Assembly: GCA_003343905.1 (NCBI GenBank) | Contig: QAKI01000003.1 | Coordinates: 1-11,583 of the forward strand | Length of the DNA: 11,583 bases | Origin: Subdoligranulum variabile | GTDB taxonomy: Bacteria; Bacillota; Clostridia; Oscillospirales; Ruminococcaceae | Reading direction: 5' to 3' | Shown: piece after piece, positions 1 through 8,565 of the stretch | How the letters are laid out: each line of letters opens with the position of its first letter | How positions within the stretch are numbered: position 1 is the stretch's first letter | The notes under the pieces: generated by a model | Databases searched by the model: none | Told to the model about the DNA's origin: nothing | Seen by the model: the letters and a program-made list of their open reading frames with translations, nothing else | Translations under genes and position numbers: made by a program

Positions 1-54
1 GACCAATGAAGATTGTTTTCAAATAATCGCTTTGAGATTATATACTGGAAAGGG

Positions 55-90
55 AAAGGAGAAACTGGAAACAAAACCAGTTTCTCCTTT
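55..90 (+). terminator. Rho-independent terminator of an upstream gene
   Basis: A perfect 14-bp stem (55-68 pairs with 77-90, arm AAAGGAGAAACTGG) closes on an 8-nt loop and is followed by a T-rich tract (about 91-112). This fits an intrinsic terminator for a plus-strand gene ending just before or inside the left edge. One frame reads a few codons from position 3 to a TAA at 24-26, which could be that gene's end, but so short a tail cannot be assigned. The hairpin also lies just downstream of the minus-strand ATPase remnant. Confidence 0.8.
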
Positions 91-122
91 TATTTTCTCT
101 CTTTTTTTCTTTAATAGAAAAG

Positions 123-540
123 CTATTTCCAACAAAGTAAAAACTGACGGATAGGGGTCTGTTCGATACCCTGATAAGAAACGCCCTCAATTTCATCCAT
201 CGTAACAACTATTTTCGGATAATTATCTTGTATAGCCAACAAATTTCCAAATTCCCACTCAACTAAATATACTACCTGAACATATAATTTTCTCCATTGC
301 GTTCTCCTACAAAATCAACCTCTTTATCTCCATACCGACCTATATAGAAAGTATATCCGCATACCGATAAATGGCAGCACACTATATTTCCCAATACCGG
401 TCCGATATCAGATGCTCCTCAAACGGTAAACCAGCAAGATAAGGAAGTCCTACAAACTGATAAAAACGGCTAAATGCTTCAGAAAATTTTTATAATATTC
501 CGGCTTATTCATTTTATTTCCTATAAGTAAATAGTCAGAC
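123..540 (-). pseudogene. Decayed AAA+/DUF4143 ATPase remnant
   Basis: No intact reading frame remains, but the minus strand holds three blocks, in family order, that resemble the complete ATPase at 9989-11275. Block 1 (about 540-415) reads FYQFVGLPYLAGLPFEE, matching the GGLPELFSLP region of the intact protein. Block 2 (about 418-300) reads DIGPVLGNIV, then GYTFYIGRYGDKEVDFVGER, matching the DUF4143 C-terminal part. Block 3 (about 290-123) reads KLYVQVVYLVEWEFG, then NYPKIVVTMDEIEG, and ends at a TAG (123-125). Roughly 110 codons are missing between blocks 1 and 2, blocks 2 and 3 are one base out of frame at an A-run (288-291), and several codons are missing after YLVE. The P-loop half is not recognisable. 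The assignment is by motif comparison done by eye; the left and right limits are approximate, and no promoter was found for it. Confidence 0.8.
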
Positions 541-738
541 ATTAAGATAATCAATAAGTTCATCAGTGTTGGCAGGTGAAGGAACTATCTTTCATCTGTA
601 TCCGTCTATTTATCAGCCCATACAACAGAAGATTAAGGAAAAACAGTATTTAAATCTTATATCAAAGAGTTTCAATTATACTTTTCACTAATTTTTATGC
701 TTTTTGCTAATTTTGTATTAGTATTTGATAAAATTATA
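541..738. other. AT-rich intergenic region, possible regulator sites
   Basis: No gene is supported here on either strand. The segment is AT-rich and lies between the ATPase remnant and the SusC promoter. Its right part holds the octamer CTAATTTT twice (688-695 and 707-714, starts 19 bp apart) and an inverted ATTAG (717-721), which could be binding sites for the PUL regulator. A second box matching TAnnTTTG (TAATTTTG, 708-715) lies inside these repeats with only a poor TTTC upstream, so it is not called as a promoter. Confidence 0.35.
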
Positions 739-770
739 TTTGTCCTCCATAACAAACCACCCTACCTTTG
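739..770 (+). promoter_or_regulatory. Bacteroides-type promoter of the SusC operon
   Basis: TTTG (739-742) and TACCTTTG (763-770) match the Bacteroides -33 and -7 consensus (TTTG, TAnnTTTG) with a 20-bp spacer. Transcription would begin near 777, leaving an untranslated leader of about 190 nt before the SusC start, long enough to hold the 49-codon ORF. The promoter before the symporter (11318-11349) has the same two boxes and the same spacing, which supports the call. Confidence 0.75.
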
Positions 771-802
771 TCCCCAGAGTTTAACAACATAAAATATATA
801 TA

Positions 803-952
803 ATGAAAAACAAATTATTTTATCTTATTGGGATAGCACATCTATTAAGCTATATCAGTACATCTACTTCTTATATAAGCGATGTTAATGGGAAATTACC
901 CAAACTATCATTTACAAATAACACAATAAATAATATGTTTAAGAGTTTATAA
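803..952 (+). CDS. Small 49-aa ORF in SusC leader, possible STN remnant
   Basis: ATG at 803, TAA at 950-952, 17 nt before the SusC start. The predicted peptide begins MKNKLFYLIGIAHLLSYIS, a basic start followed by a hydrophobic stretch like a signal peptide. It continues with KLPKLSFTNNTINNMFKSL, which resembles the first strand and helix of an STN (secretin/TonB N-terminal) domain and then stops. Some SusC/FecA-type transporters carry a full STN domain there and are controlled by sigma/anti-sigma pairs; the SusC downstream lacks it. The ORF could be a truncated N-terminus of an older transporter gene, a translated leader peptide, or a chance ORF. It lies inside the predicted transcript. The resemblance was judged by eye and is weak. 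Confidence 0.4.
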   Translation: MKNKLFYLIGIAHLLSYISTSTSYISDVNGKLPKLSFTNNTINNMFKSL

Positions 953-969
953 ATCTAATGCAATAAATC

Positions 970-3900
970 ATGAGTAAAAAAATTCATTTCTTACTTTTCT
1001 TCTTTCTCTGCCTAGCCAGTATTCCATTGGTAGCCCAGAATATTGAAGTTAAAGGAGTCGTAACAGAAGCTACGACAAACGAACCCTTACCAGGAGTCAC
1101 AGTAAAAGTAAAAGGTAAAGATACTGGTACAGTTACAAACATGGACGGTAAATATGCCATTAAAGCCAATAAAAGCGACATACTGGTATTCTCTACAATA
1201 GGTATGAAAAGTATAGAGCGTACAATATTATCAGACGCTCCAATTAATGTCAGTATGGAAGAAGATAACGTGACTCTCGAACAAGTAGTTGTCATCGGTT
1301 ATGGTACGGCAAAGAAAAGCCACCTCTCCGGAGCAGTAAGTTCAGTAGGTGCAAAAGAATTAAATGGCGCTGTTGCCACCAATGCAGGTACAGCCCTTCA
1401 AGGTAAAATCGCAGGTGTATCTGTAACAAGTACTAGTGGTGATCCAAATGAAGGAATGACCATTAACGTACGTGGTGTTAGTTCTCTTTCCAACAATGAC
1501 CCACTTTACGTCATTGATGGAGCCTTCGGAGACCTCAGTATGGTGGATCCATCAGATATCGCTTCCATTGAAGTACTGAAGGATGCGGCGGCTGCCGCTA
1601 TCTATGGTTCTCGTGCTGCCGGTGGCGTAGTATTAGTTACTACTAAAAGCGGTCGCAAGGATATGCCTACCAAACTCAATGTAAACTTCTTCACCGGTTT
1701 CAGCCAAACTCCCAAAACTTTGAAAGTGTTTAATGGCGAAGAGTATAGTCGCTTTGCACGTTATTACAATCTGGCAGCCGATGGTTATGGTACGGAAATC
1801 GGGGCTGTCCCATTTGTAGGTACAGGTACAGACTGGCAAGACGTAATGCTTCGTACTGCCATGACCTATAAAGTAAATGCCAACATTAGTGGCGGCTCCA
1901 AAACCGGATCATACAGTGCTTCTGCAAGCTATTTAAATAAAGAAGGTATTCTTCGTAACACAAGTCACGAATCTTATAACATTCGTTTAAAAAGCGACTA
2001 TTCATTTCTAGATAACCGATTAATTATTGGAGAGTCAATGATCGTCCGTCTCTCTAAAGGAGAAGGTAATATCAACCAAGATACAATGGGAGAAATTTTA
2101 CGTTTCCCTTCAGTAGTACCAGTATTCGATCCCACCAATCTTACCGGTTGGGGAACTTCAGCCGACATTAACCTTCCGAACCCGTATGCATATTACAGTA
2201 CGGTCAACAGAAACAACGAAAAAACTCAAATCTTTCTCAACGCTTATTTACAGGCAGAAGTAATTAAGGGATTAAAATATAAATTGAATTTAGGACTTAG
2301 AAAGGATCATACCAAAAGCCGTACATACACAGGTGCATACGATCTAGGGACCTATGGTAAAAATGATGCCCCTGACTTAAGTGAAGGTTCATCCGATTAC
2401 GAATCTTGGGTACTGGAAAACACATTGAACTATGACAGAATATTTGGTAAACATAACATTTCAGCGTTAGTCGGTTATTCTGCACAAAAAGATAAGAGTT
2501 ATGGTTTGAACGGGAGCAATACAGATATTCCTGAATTTATCGAAACCATGACGGGCAATGTCAAATCAATGACAGCTTCCAGTTCATTAAACGAGTTGGC
2601 ATTGGTCTCACTCTTCGGACGTGTGATGTATTCTTATGACAACCGCTATTTGGTTTCTGCATCTATCCGTCGTGATGGTTCTTCACGCTTCAAGAAAGGA
2701 CATCAGTTCGGTAGTTTCCCCTCGGCTTCTATCGGTTGGAATATCAACCGCGAAAAATTCTTCAGACCACTGGAGAATATATTTGACCAATTCAAACTCC
2801 GTTTCAGTTACGGTAAATTAGGTAACCAGCAAATGGATAAGTATTACCCAACCATCAGTATAGTATCCGATGGTATGAATTATCTACAAGGTAATAATAT
2901 CTGGTTTGGTCAGCTACCTAACGTTACCGCAGTATCCCCTACCGATCTGACTTGGGAAAGCACAGAAACGTTCAACGCAGGTCTGGATCTAAGTTTGTTG
3001 AATGGTAAATTAACATTGACAGCTGACGCTTATGTAAAAAACACAAATGACGTATTACTTCCAATCCCTTATGCTGCCTCTACTGGTATCAGCGGTCTCT
3101 CTATCCAAAATGCAGGGCAAGTACGCAACAAAGGATTCGAACTATCTGTAAATTGGCGCAGTACTATCGGTAATGATTTCAACTATTATATCGGCGCAAA
3201 TATCACCACAGAAAAAAATAAAGTAACAAAGATTACTGCTGGCGGAGATAATTTAGCTATTTCTGGTTATTCTGCCCACGGTGCTGGCGGACGTGGCATT
3301 AACAGATTTGAAGAAGGACATCCAATGTCATACTTTAATCTGATTGAAACAGATGGTATTTTCCGTACTCAAGAAGAAATTGATAACTACAAAAACAAAG
3401 ATGGAAAACAGATTCAACCGGGTGCACAACCGGGTGATGTACGTTACAAAGACTGGAACGGTGATGGCGTTATTGATGAGAATGACCAACATGATGTAGG
3501 CAATCCATTCCCTGATTTCACATTCGGCCTGCGCTTAGGCGGTGAATGGAAAGGATTTGATTTTGGTCTATTCTTTGATGGTATGACAGGCAACCAGATA
3601 TATAACTATCAGCGTTACTGTCTTGAATCTGGTAAGTTCAACGGAAATTACAGTACTAAACTGGCTAACTCGTGGAGACCAGATAATCAGAATACCGATA
3701 TTCCTCGCTTTTCTAAATCTGACGGAGCAGACAATGGGTTAGCATATACCGACAGATGGCTAGAAGATGGTTCCTACTTCAGATTAAAAACTCTGGATAT
3801 CGGTTATTCACTCCCTAAAAATTTATTAAAGAAAATAAAACTAGAAAACGTGAGAATTTATACATCAATGGAGAATCTCTTCACATTAAGTAAATATTCC

Positions 3901-4035
3901 GGTTATTCTCCCGACCTCGGTGAAAGTGGTAGTGTAGATATCGGAGCAGGTTATAATGTATTCTCAAGAGGAATAGACCAAGGTCGTTATCCACTCCCAC
4001 GTACTATCTCGTTTGGTATTCAGGTTAGCTTATAA
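970..4035 (+). CDS. SusC-like TonB-dependent outer-membrane transporter
   Basis: This 1021-aa protein should form the outer-membrane barrel that imports oligosaccharides using TonB energy, with the SusD-like protein as its lid. A signal peptide covers about residues 1-22 (ending LVAQ). A carboxypeptidase-regulatory-like domain follows (about 25-98), then the TonB-box region VVVIGYGTAKK (106-116) and the plug, with SusC signatures LQGKIAGVSV (143-152), NVRGVSS (166-172), DPLYVIDG (177-184) and VLKDAAAAAIYGSRAAGGVV (202-221). A Ca-binding-like loop DWNGDGVIDEND lies near residue 830, and the end GRYPLPRTISFGIQ is typical of the family. Length is normal for SusC homologues. There is no STN domain, so control by a HTCS or other regulator outside the window is more likely than an anti-sigma route. 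First gene of a four-gene operon; SusD follows after 31 nt. Substrate cannot be read from the sequence. Confidence 0.96.
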   Translation: MSKKIHFLLFFFLCLASIPLVAQNIEVKGVVTEATTNEPLPGVTVKVKGKDTGTVTNMDGKYAIKANKSDILVFSTIGMKSIERTILSDAPINVSMEEDNVTLEQVVVIGYGTAKKSHLSGAVSSVGAKELNGAVATNAGTALQGKIAGVSVTSTSGDPNEGMTINVRGVSSLSNNDPLYVIDGAFGDLSMVDPSDIASIEVLKDAAAAAIYGSRAAGGVVLVTTKSGRKDMPTKLNVNFFTGFSQTPKTLKVFNGEEYSRFARYYNLAADGYGTEIGAVPFVGTGTDWQDVMLRTAMTYKVNANISGGSKTGSYSASASYLNKEGILRNTSHESYNIRLKSDYSFLDNRLIIGESMIVRLSKGEGNINQDTMGEILRFPSVVPVFDPTNLTGWGTSADINLPNPYAYYSTVNRNNEKTQIFLNAYLQAEVIKGLKYKLNLGLRKDHTKSRTYTGAYDLGTYGKNDAPDLSEGSSDYESWVLENTLNYDRIFGKHNISALVGYSAQKDKSYGLNGSNTDIPEFIETMTGNVKSMTASSSLNELALVSLFGRVMYSYDNRYLVSASIRRDGSSRFKKGHQFGSFPSASIGWNINREKFFRPLENIFDQFKLRFSYGKLGNQQMDKYYPTISIVSDGMNYLQGNNIWFGQLPNVTAVSPTDLTWESTETFNAGLDLSLLNGKLTLTADAYVKNTNDVLLPIPYAASTGISGLSIQNAGQVRNKGFELSVNWRSTIGNDFNYYIGANITTEKNKVTKITAGGDNLAISGYSAHGAGGRGINRFEEGHPMSYFNLIETDGIFRTQEEIDNYKNKDGKQIQPGAQPGDVRYKDWNGDGVIDENDQHDVGNPFPDFTFGLRLGGEWKGFDFGLFFDGMTGNQIYNYQRYCLESGKFNGNYSTKLANSWRPDNQNTDIPRFSKSDGADNGLAYTDRWLEDGSYFRLKTLDIGYSLPKNLLKKIKLENVRIYTSMENLFTLSKYSGYSPDLGESGSVDIGAGYNVFSRGIDQGRYPLPRTISFGIQVSL

Positions 4036-4066
4036 TATAAAAATATACACTAATTGAATTTATAAC

Positions 4067-5698
4067 ATGAAAAAGAACTGGTTATCATATATATGCATGG
4101 CAACTCTCTTATCTGGAGCACTGACTTCATGCAACGAATCCAACTTTCTGGATCTAAAAGATCCTAATCACTTCACAGAAGACAACTTCTGGAGAAATAA
4201 AGCAGATGCAGAAAGCGGTCTAGCCGCTGCTTATTCTCCCATAAAATATCAAATGAATGGTTATTACGGAGCTTTTGACGGGTGGCTAAACTTAAATAGC
4301 CGTGGCGATGATATTTTTACAATTCTGAATGAAGAGGCTTCCATGTGGGCCATCGCTACATTCCAGAACTCAAGTACAACAGGAAGTGACCCATACGGAG
4401 CACTCTATGCAGGTATTCAGCGTGCCAACTTGGTATTGAAGAATATTGATCTGGTTCCGGCAACAGGTATCAGTGAAGAAGATCGTTCTATGATCAAAGG
4501 AGAAGCCCTCTTTCTGAGAGGATTACAATATTTCCTATTAGTACACAACTATAAAGAAGTCCCTCTTCGTTTAATTCCGTCTAATGAAGATGAAAGTAAC
4601 AAACCCGCAGCTAAAGAAGAGCAACTTTGGAAACAAGCAGAAGATGATTTAAAAAATGCAATCAACTGCAATCTTCCTGTGACACGTTCAGGCGATGAAA
4701 AAGGTCGGATTGAAAAAGGAGCAGCTATCGCTATGTTAGGCAAAATATATATCTATCAGCACAAATATCCCGAAGCAAAAGAACAACTAGAGCTATTGAT
4801 GAAAGCTCCTTATTATCCGGGACGCTACGATTTGATAGAAAACTTCGCAGAGAATTTTACGACAGCAAATGAAAACAACGAAGAATCTGTATTCGAATTG
4901 CAATATAGCAGTGACGGTGAATTGACATGGGGTAACGAAAGTGGAATCAGCCTCGGTAACTCTCTTCCCCAATTTATTGGTCCGGTTGCCGGCGGTGGTT
5001 GGGCCAAATTGATGCCTTCCAGTTTTGCTGTTGGAGAGTTTGTTAAGGAAGAACGTCCTGCCGGTTCAGATACAAAATATGACAAGCGTATGTATGCAAG
5101 TCTATTCTTTAATCCGGAAGCCTTAGGAGATGTAGTAAAAAATGAGAAGTGGTATGGTGGCAACCGTTCTATGGAAGATCTTTGGGAAGGTAACAGTGGT
5201 AAAATGAGTGGTGGAGCTCCATCTTTCAGCCAAGGTGACGGAATGTTCCTGCTGAAAAAATACACAGCATATTTTGTAAACGCAACTAATGCGGATAATA
5301 TGGGACACAAGGAAGGTAAATCAAACAATTTACGTGCCATGCGTTTTTCAGAAGTACTTCTAATGTACGCTGAGGCTTGCGCCATGACAAACGATGTAAA
5401 CGGTGCAAACACAGCATTGAAAATTGTTCGACAAAGAGCCGGTCTAAAAAATAAGACGTTTACCCAAACAGAATTAATGCCTGAAATTGAACATCAATGT
5501 TTACTTGAATTCTTTGGTGAAGGCCATCGTTTTGATGACTTAAAACGTTGGTATACTACCCAAGAAATCAGATCAATCTTCGATGCAAACGAGAAACAGG
5601 GAGCAGAATATTTTCAGGAGAAACACAAATATTATCCGATCCCATCCGGTGAGTTGAATAACAATAATGCTATGGTGCAAACTGAACTGTGGAGATAA
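4067..5698 (+). CDS. SusD-like glycan-binding lipoprotein
   Basis: This 543-aa protein is the surface lid that binds the glycan and pairs with the SusC transporter. A lipoprotein signal peptide ends in the lipobox LTSC with the lipidated cysteine at residue 22. Family signatures follow: NFLDL and DNFW near the mature N-terminus, IQRANLVLKNI in the helical TPR-like part, RFSEVLLMYAEA near residue 430, and the hallmark C-terminal LLEFFGEGHRFDDLKRW near residue 480, followed by YYPIP. Length fits RagB/SusD proteins. It starts 31 nt after SusC and is followed 31 nt later by the GH30 gene, so all are probably co-transcribed. The start ATG directly precedes a basic signal-peptide N-terminus (MKKNW), which fixes the start. 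The ligand is unknown but should match the GH30 substrate. Confidence 0.96.
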   Translation: MKKNWLSYICMATLLSGALTSCNESNFLDLKDPNHFTEDNFWRNKADAESGLAAAYSPIKYQMNGYYGAFDGWLNLNSRGDDIFTILNEEASMWAIATFQNSSTTGSDPYGALYAGIQRANLVLKNIDLVPATGISEEDRSMIKGEALFLRGLQYFLLVHNYKEVPLRLIPSNEDESNKPAAKEEQLWKQAEDDLKNAINCNLPVTRSGDEKGRIEKGAAIAMLGKIYIYQHKYPEAKEQLELLMKAPYYPGRYDLIENFAENFTTANENNEESVFELQYSSDGELTWGNESGISLGNSLPQFIGPVAGGGWAKLMPSSFAVGEFVKEERPAGSDTKYDKRMYASLFFNPEALGDVVKNEKWYGGNRSMEDLWEGNSGKMSGGAPSFSQGDGMFLLKKYTAYFVNATNADNMGHKEGKSNNLRAMRFSEVLLMYAEACAMTNDVNGANTALKIVRQRAGLKNKTFTQTELMPEIEHQCLLEFFGEGHRFDDLKRWYTTQEIRSIFDANEKQGAEYFQEKHKYYPIPSGELNNNNAMVQTELWR

Positions 5699-5729
5699 TA
5701 CGCATAAATCAAATTAATATTAAAAAATT

Positions 5730-7292
5730 ATGAAGAAGATATATTCACTATTATTTGTAGCACTTTTCCTTTTTTTAGGATATTCATGTGATGACGGAAG
5801 CTTGGACCATAGCGATGTCTATATCCCGGATCCTGTAGAAGAAAACTTCGAAGATGACGGAATTGTCGCTGAACCGACAACTACCGCTGTTGTAAGAATG
5901 AAAATAGGAGAAGAGAATAAACATCAAGTGATTGATGGTTTCGGTTGTGCTTTCTGTGGTTGGTCACACCGTATTTGGAATACAATGCAACGTGATGCTG
6001 TAATGGAGGACTTGTTTGGTAAATCTGGTTTGGCTTTGAATATCTACCGTGGAGAGATATTCCCTTCTTACAGTAATCCAACAACAGGAGATATTGAATT
6101 CAAAATGGATCGCAATTTTATGTTGCAACCTGATGACCCTTCTATGATCAATAACTATTGGCGCAATTACAATGGTGAAGAATGTGGAGAACAAATGCAA
6201 CTTGGACAAATGTGGTTAGTTGACCTTATAAATAGAAAATATAAGGATGTCAATTTCTTCTTTTCTGTTTGGTGTCCTCCTATTAAATGGAAAAGTAATG
6301 GCAAGCTTAATGGTGGAAATCTAAAACCGGAATATTATGATGAATATGCCAAATATCTATTAGACTTTGTAGATGCCTATGAACAAAAATTAGGCATCGA
6401 CATATACGGATTATCCGGTTGGAATGAGCCGGATGTTCTCGCCAGTATGGGTGGCTGGGCTAGTTGTTCTTGGTCTGTAGATCAAATGGCTACATTTGTA
6501 CTCGACAAACTTCGCCCGGAAATGATTAAAAGAGGTCACAATGATATGAAATTGATTTATGGAGAAAATGCCCAATGGAAATGGGCGGTTACTCATATCA
6601 ATGAAAGTCTAAAAAAATATCCGGCACTCGTAGATCCGAATTTGATTGTAGCTGGTCATGGATATTCTACAAAGGATGAAAATATCATTCCATTTGAAGA
6701 AGCAGAGAAGCATAATATTCCTATGTGGCAAACTGAACTTTGTGATGATAAGGACCGTAAAGAAACATGGCCAGATGCAATGAGATGGGCAAAAACCTTC
6801 CACACGTATATGGCAAAAGGTAATATGAGCGCCTTTGTATGGTGGGCGGGTGCACGCCCTTGTAGTACTACAGGTGAGAACCTGATCCAACTAGAAGAGG
6901 CATTGCCTAGTACATATTATTACAAAGTACCACGTTACTATACCTATGGACAGTTCACCAAGTATATAGAACGTAATGCTCGACGTGTGGATGTAGAGGC
7001 TATTTCTTCAGAAACAGATAAATTCCCTGAAGAATTGCTGGTATCTGCTTACATTAAAGACGATACTTACACTATTGTATTGGTTAATTCATCCGAGAAA
7101 GAGTCATTCTCAACATTAATTGAGATTGAAGGAGTAGAATTTCAGAATATGAGAACATATACATCCACTGAATATGTAAAATGGAAACACAAAAAGATAA
7201 ATCCGTCCCAAAGCGGTTTACGTGCTATAACTGTTCCTAAATACAGTGTTGTGACTGTGACTGGTAAAATAAAAAACCATGAAGCTGAATAA
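5730..7292 (+). CDS. GH30-family glycoside hydrolase lipoprotein
   Basis: This 520-aa enzyme should cut a beta-linked polysaccharide outside the cell. A lipobox (LGYSC, Cys20) indicates a lipoprotein, probably surface-exposed; an acidic linker follows (about 21-50). The (beta/alpha)8 part begins with HQVIDGFGCAF (65-75). GWNEPD holds the likely acid/base Glu233, and MWQTEL the likely nucleophile Glu336; AGHGY (308-312) and FVWW (369-372) are also family-like. The end (about 410-515) looks like the beta-sandwich typical of GH30. By memory, the NEPD, ASCSWSVDQM and WPDAM...FVWW segments most resemble subfamily 8 glucuronoxylanases such as B. subtilis XynC. The loop after FVWW (AGARPCST) differs from the XynC loop carrying the glucuronate-binding Arg, so specificity is open. 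The only enzyme in this operon; it lies between SusD and the Ig-repeat lipoprotein. Confidence 0.82.
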   Translation: MKKIYSLLFVALFLFLGYSCDDGSLDHSDVYIPDPVEENFEDDGIVAEPTTTAVVRMKIGEENKHQVIDGFGCAFCGWSHRIWNTMQRDAVMEDLFGKSGLALNIYRGEIFPSYSNPTTGDIEFKMDRNFMLQPDDPSMINNYWRNYNGEECGEQMQLGQMWLVDLINRKYKDVNFFFSVWCPPIKWKSNGKLNGGNLKPEYYDEYAKYLLDFVDAYEQKLGIDIYGLSGWNEPDVLASMGGWASCSWSVDQMATFVLDKLRPEMIKRGHNDMKLIYGENAQWKWAVTHINESLKKYPALVDPNLIVAGHGYSTKDENIIPFEEAEKHNIPMWQTELCDDKDRKETWPDAMRWAKTFHTYMAKGNMSAFVWWAGARPCSTTGENLIQLEEALPSTYYYKVPRYYTYGQFTKYIERNARRVDVEAISSETDKFPEELLVSAYIKDDTYTIVLVNSSEKESFSTLIEIEGVEFQNMRTYTSTEYVKWKHKKINPSQSGLRAITVPKYSVVTVTGKIKNHEAE

Positions 7293-7315
7293 CGAATTAT
7301 AAATAAGAGAATATT

Positions 7316-8503
7316 ATGAAAAGAAATAAAATATACTTAGCAGGAATCGTACTTTGCGCAATCGGATTACTTTCCGGTTGTGATGAAGACTTACCTAGTT
7401 ACGCAAATCTGACTGTAGATGCAAAGACGTTAACGATTGATTTAGATAAGACAACCGAAGGGAGTTTTAATATTATTGAAGGCAATGGCGGATATAAAGT
7501 GTCTAGTTCAGATGCAACAGTAGCAACAGCAATCATCTCAGGTAATGAGGTGATTGTTACAGGTCTGGAATATGGTACTGCAACATTGACCGTTAGCGAC
7601 TGGACTAAGAATTTTGCAAATGTGAAAGTAGTGGTAGCTCAGGAACAAGAATTGGCAGTAAATACAAAGTCTACAACTATGTTCTTTGAAGAACATAAAA
7701 CGTTCGAAATATATACCGGAAATGGAGGATATAGCATAACATCTTCTGATGAAACGATAGCAACAGCTAAAATCAGTGAAGATGGAAAAATAGAAATTAC
7801 TTCTTCTAGCGTTCCGGGTACTGCAACACTAACCGTGAAAGACAGCCACAACAAAACAGCCGAAATTGCAGTGAAAGTAATAAAAAGACTAGTAGTAGAT
7901 AATAACGAAGATATCACTTACCTAATAACTGGCGAACCTGTTACGATCAAGATCCTGGATGGGAACGGTGAATATACATGCAGTCTTCCCTCCACCTCCG
8001 CAGCCAACTATATTAAATGTACGGTAGCAGAAAATGGAACAGAAGTTATTATTGAAGGATTAAAAAGAAACTATTTCAATAAAGCAATTACCATCAAGGA
8101 CAAAGAGGGGCAATCTGTTGATATTCATATCAAAACTATTGACGAGCCTTATTCAGAAAATCCAAGTTATCGTTACTTAATAGCCGGTTCGTATTCTTAT
8201 CAGTCTCCTGGTACATCAAAAGTTGGTGAAGTTATTTATTCTGAAGAACTTAATCTTTCACTATTAACAATCAAGAGCACAGGAAGTTATGCTTCCGGGT
8301 TCGCAGTCCAGTTTACAGGTAACCTCGAAAAAGGTACAAAAACCAATGCTGTACTTTATAAAGTTACTAAAAATGCTGTAGATAGAAAGGTTGCTTATCC
8401 AGTAGAAGATTGTAAAATAGATAAAATAGAAAATGGTTGGTATTGGGTTAGCTTCTTGGAACCCGGCTATACCGTTCGTTCTTATTTTATCACTAAACAA
8501 TAA
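7316..8503 (+). CDS. Ig-repeat lipoprotein, probable surface glycan-binding protein
   Basis: This 395-aa protein has a lipobox (LLSGC, Cys22) and no recognisable catalytic motif. The mature part holds three tandem beta-rich repeats of about 80 residues (about 32-108, 112-190, 191-275). Each has a G-N-G-[GE]-Y motif (56-60, 135-139, 216-220), and the first two share SSSD/TSSDxTIAT and GTATLTV segments, like bacterial Ig-like (BIG2/BACON-type) domains. A different C-terminal domain (about 280-395) begins near YRYLIAGSYSYQ and is not recognised. In Bacteroides PULs a lipoprotein of this design next to SusD usually serves as a surface glycan-binding protein, with Ig-like spacers holding the C-terminal binding domain away from the membrane; that role is inferred from position and layout. 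It starts 23 nt after the GH30 gene, is last in the operon, and a terminator follows. Confidence 0.75.
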   Translation: MKRNKIYLAGIVLCAIGLLSGCDEDLPSYANLTVDAKTLTIDLDKTTEGSFNIIEGNGGYKVSSSDATVATAIISGNEVIVTGLEYGTATLTVSDWTKNFANVKVVVAQEQELAVNTKSTTMFFEEHKTFEIYTGNGGYSITSSDETIATAKISEDGKIEITSSSVPGTATLTVKDSHNKTAEIAVKVIKRLVVDNNEDITYLITGEPVTIKILDGNGEYTCSLPSTSAANYIKCTVAENGTEVIIEGLKRNYFNKAITIKDKEGQSVDIHIKTIDEPYSENPSYRYLIAGSYSYQSPGTSKVGEVIYSEELNLSLLTIKSTGSYASGFAVQFTGNLEKGTKTNAVLYKVTKNAVDRKVAYPVEDCKIDKIENGWYWVSFLEPGYTVRSYFITKQ

Positions 8504-8565
8504 TTAATAAACTTGACATATCTATTTTAAGAAGTACCCCACACTTCTAGAATGATAAAACATAA

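Noticed and set aside
1..26. Possible C-terminal codons of an upstream plus-strand gene ending at TAA 24-26
   Set aside because: Only seven codons are visible, too few to identify a gene; noted with the terminator only.
541..600. Minus-strand peptide IVPSPANTDELIDYL as a further piece of the ATPase remnant
   Set aside because: It vaguely resembles the ISVNSIVKYF segment of the intact ATPase, but would lie in the wrong order relative to the other blocks, so the remnant was ended near 540.
708..715. Second TAnnTTTG box (TAATTTTG) as an upstream promoter
   Set aside because: The only -33 candidate is a TTTC at a 21-bp spacing in a T-rich stretch, and the box lies inside the CTAAT repeats.
4825..5412. 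Long minus-strand open frame (195 codons) inside the SusD gene
   Set aside because: It lies entirely antisense to a clear SusD coding region, has no family motifs or promoter, and reads as a shadow frame.
8531..8547. Small hairpin GAAGT/ACTTC after the Ig-repeat gene
   Set aside because: It is only 5 bp with no T-run; the much stronger hairpin at 8566-8633 is the terminator.
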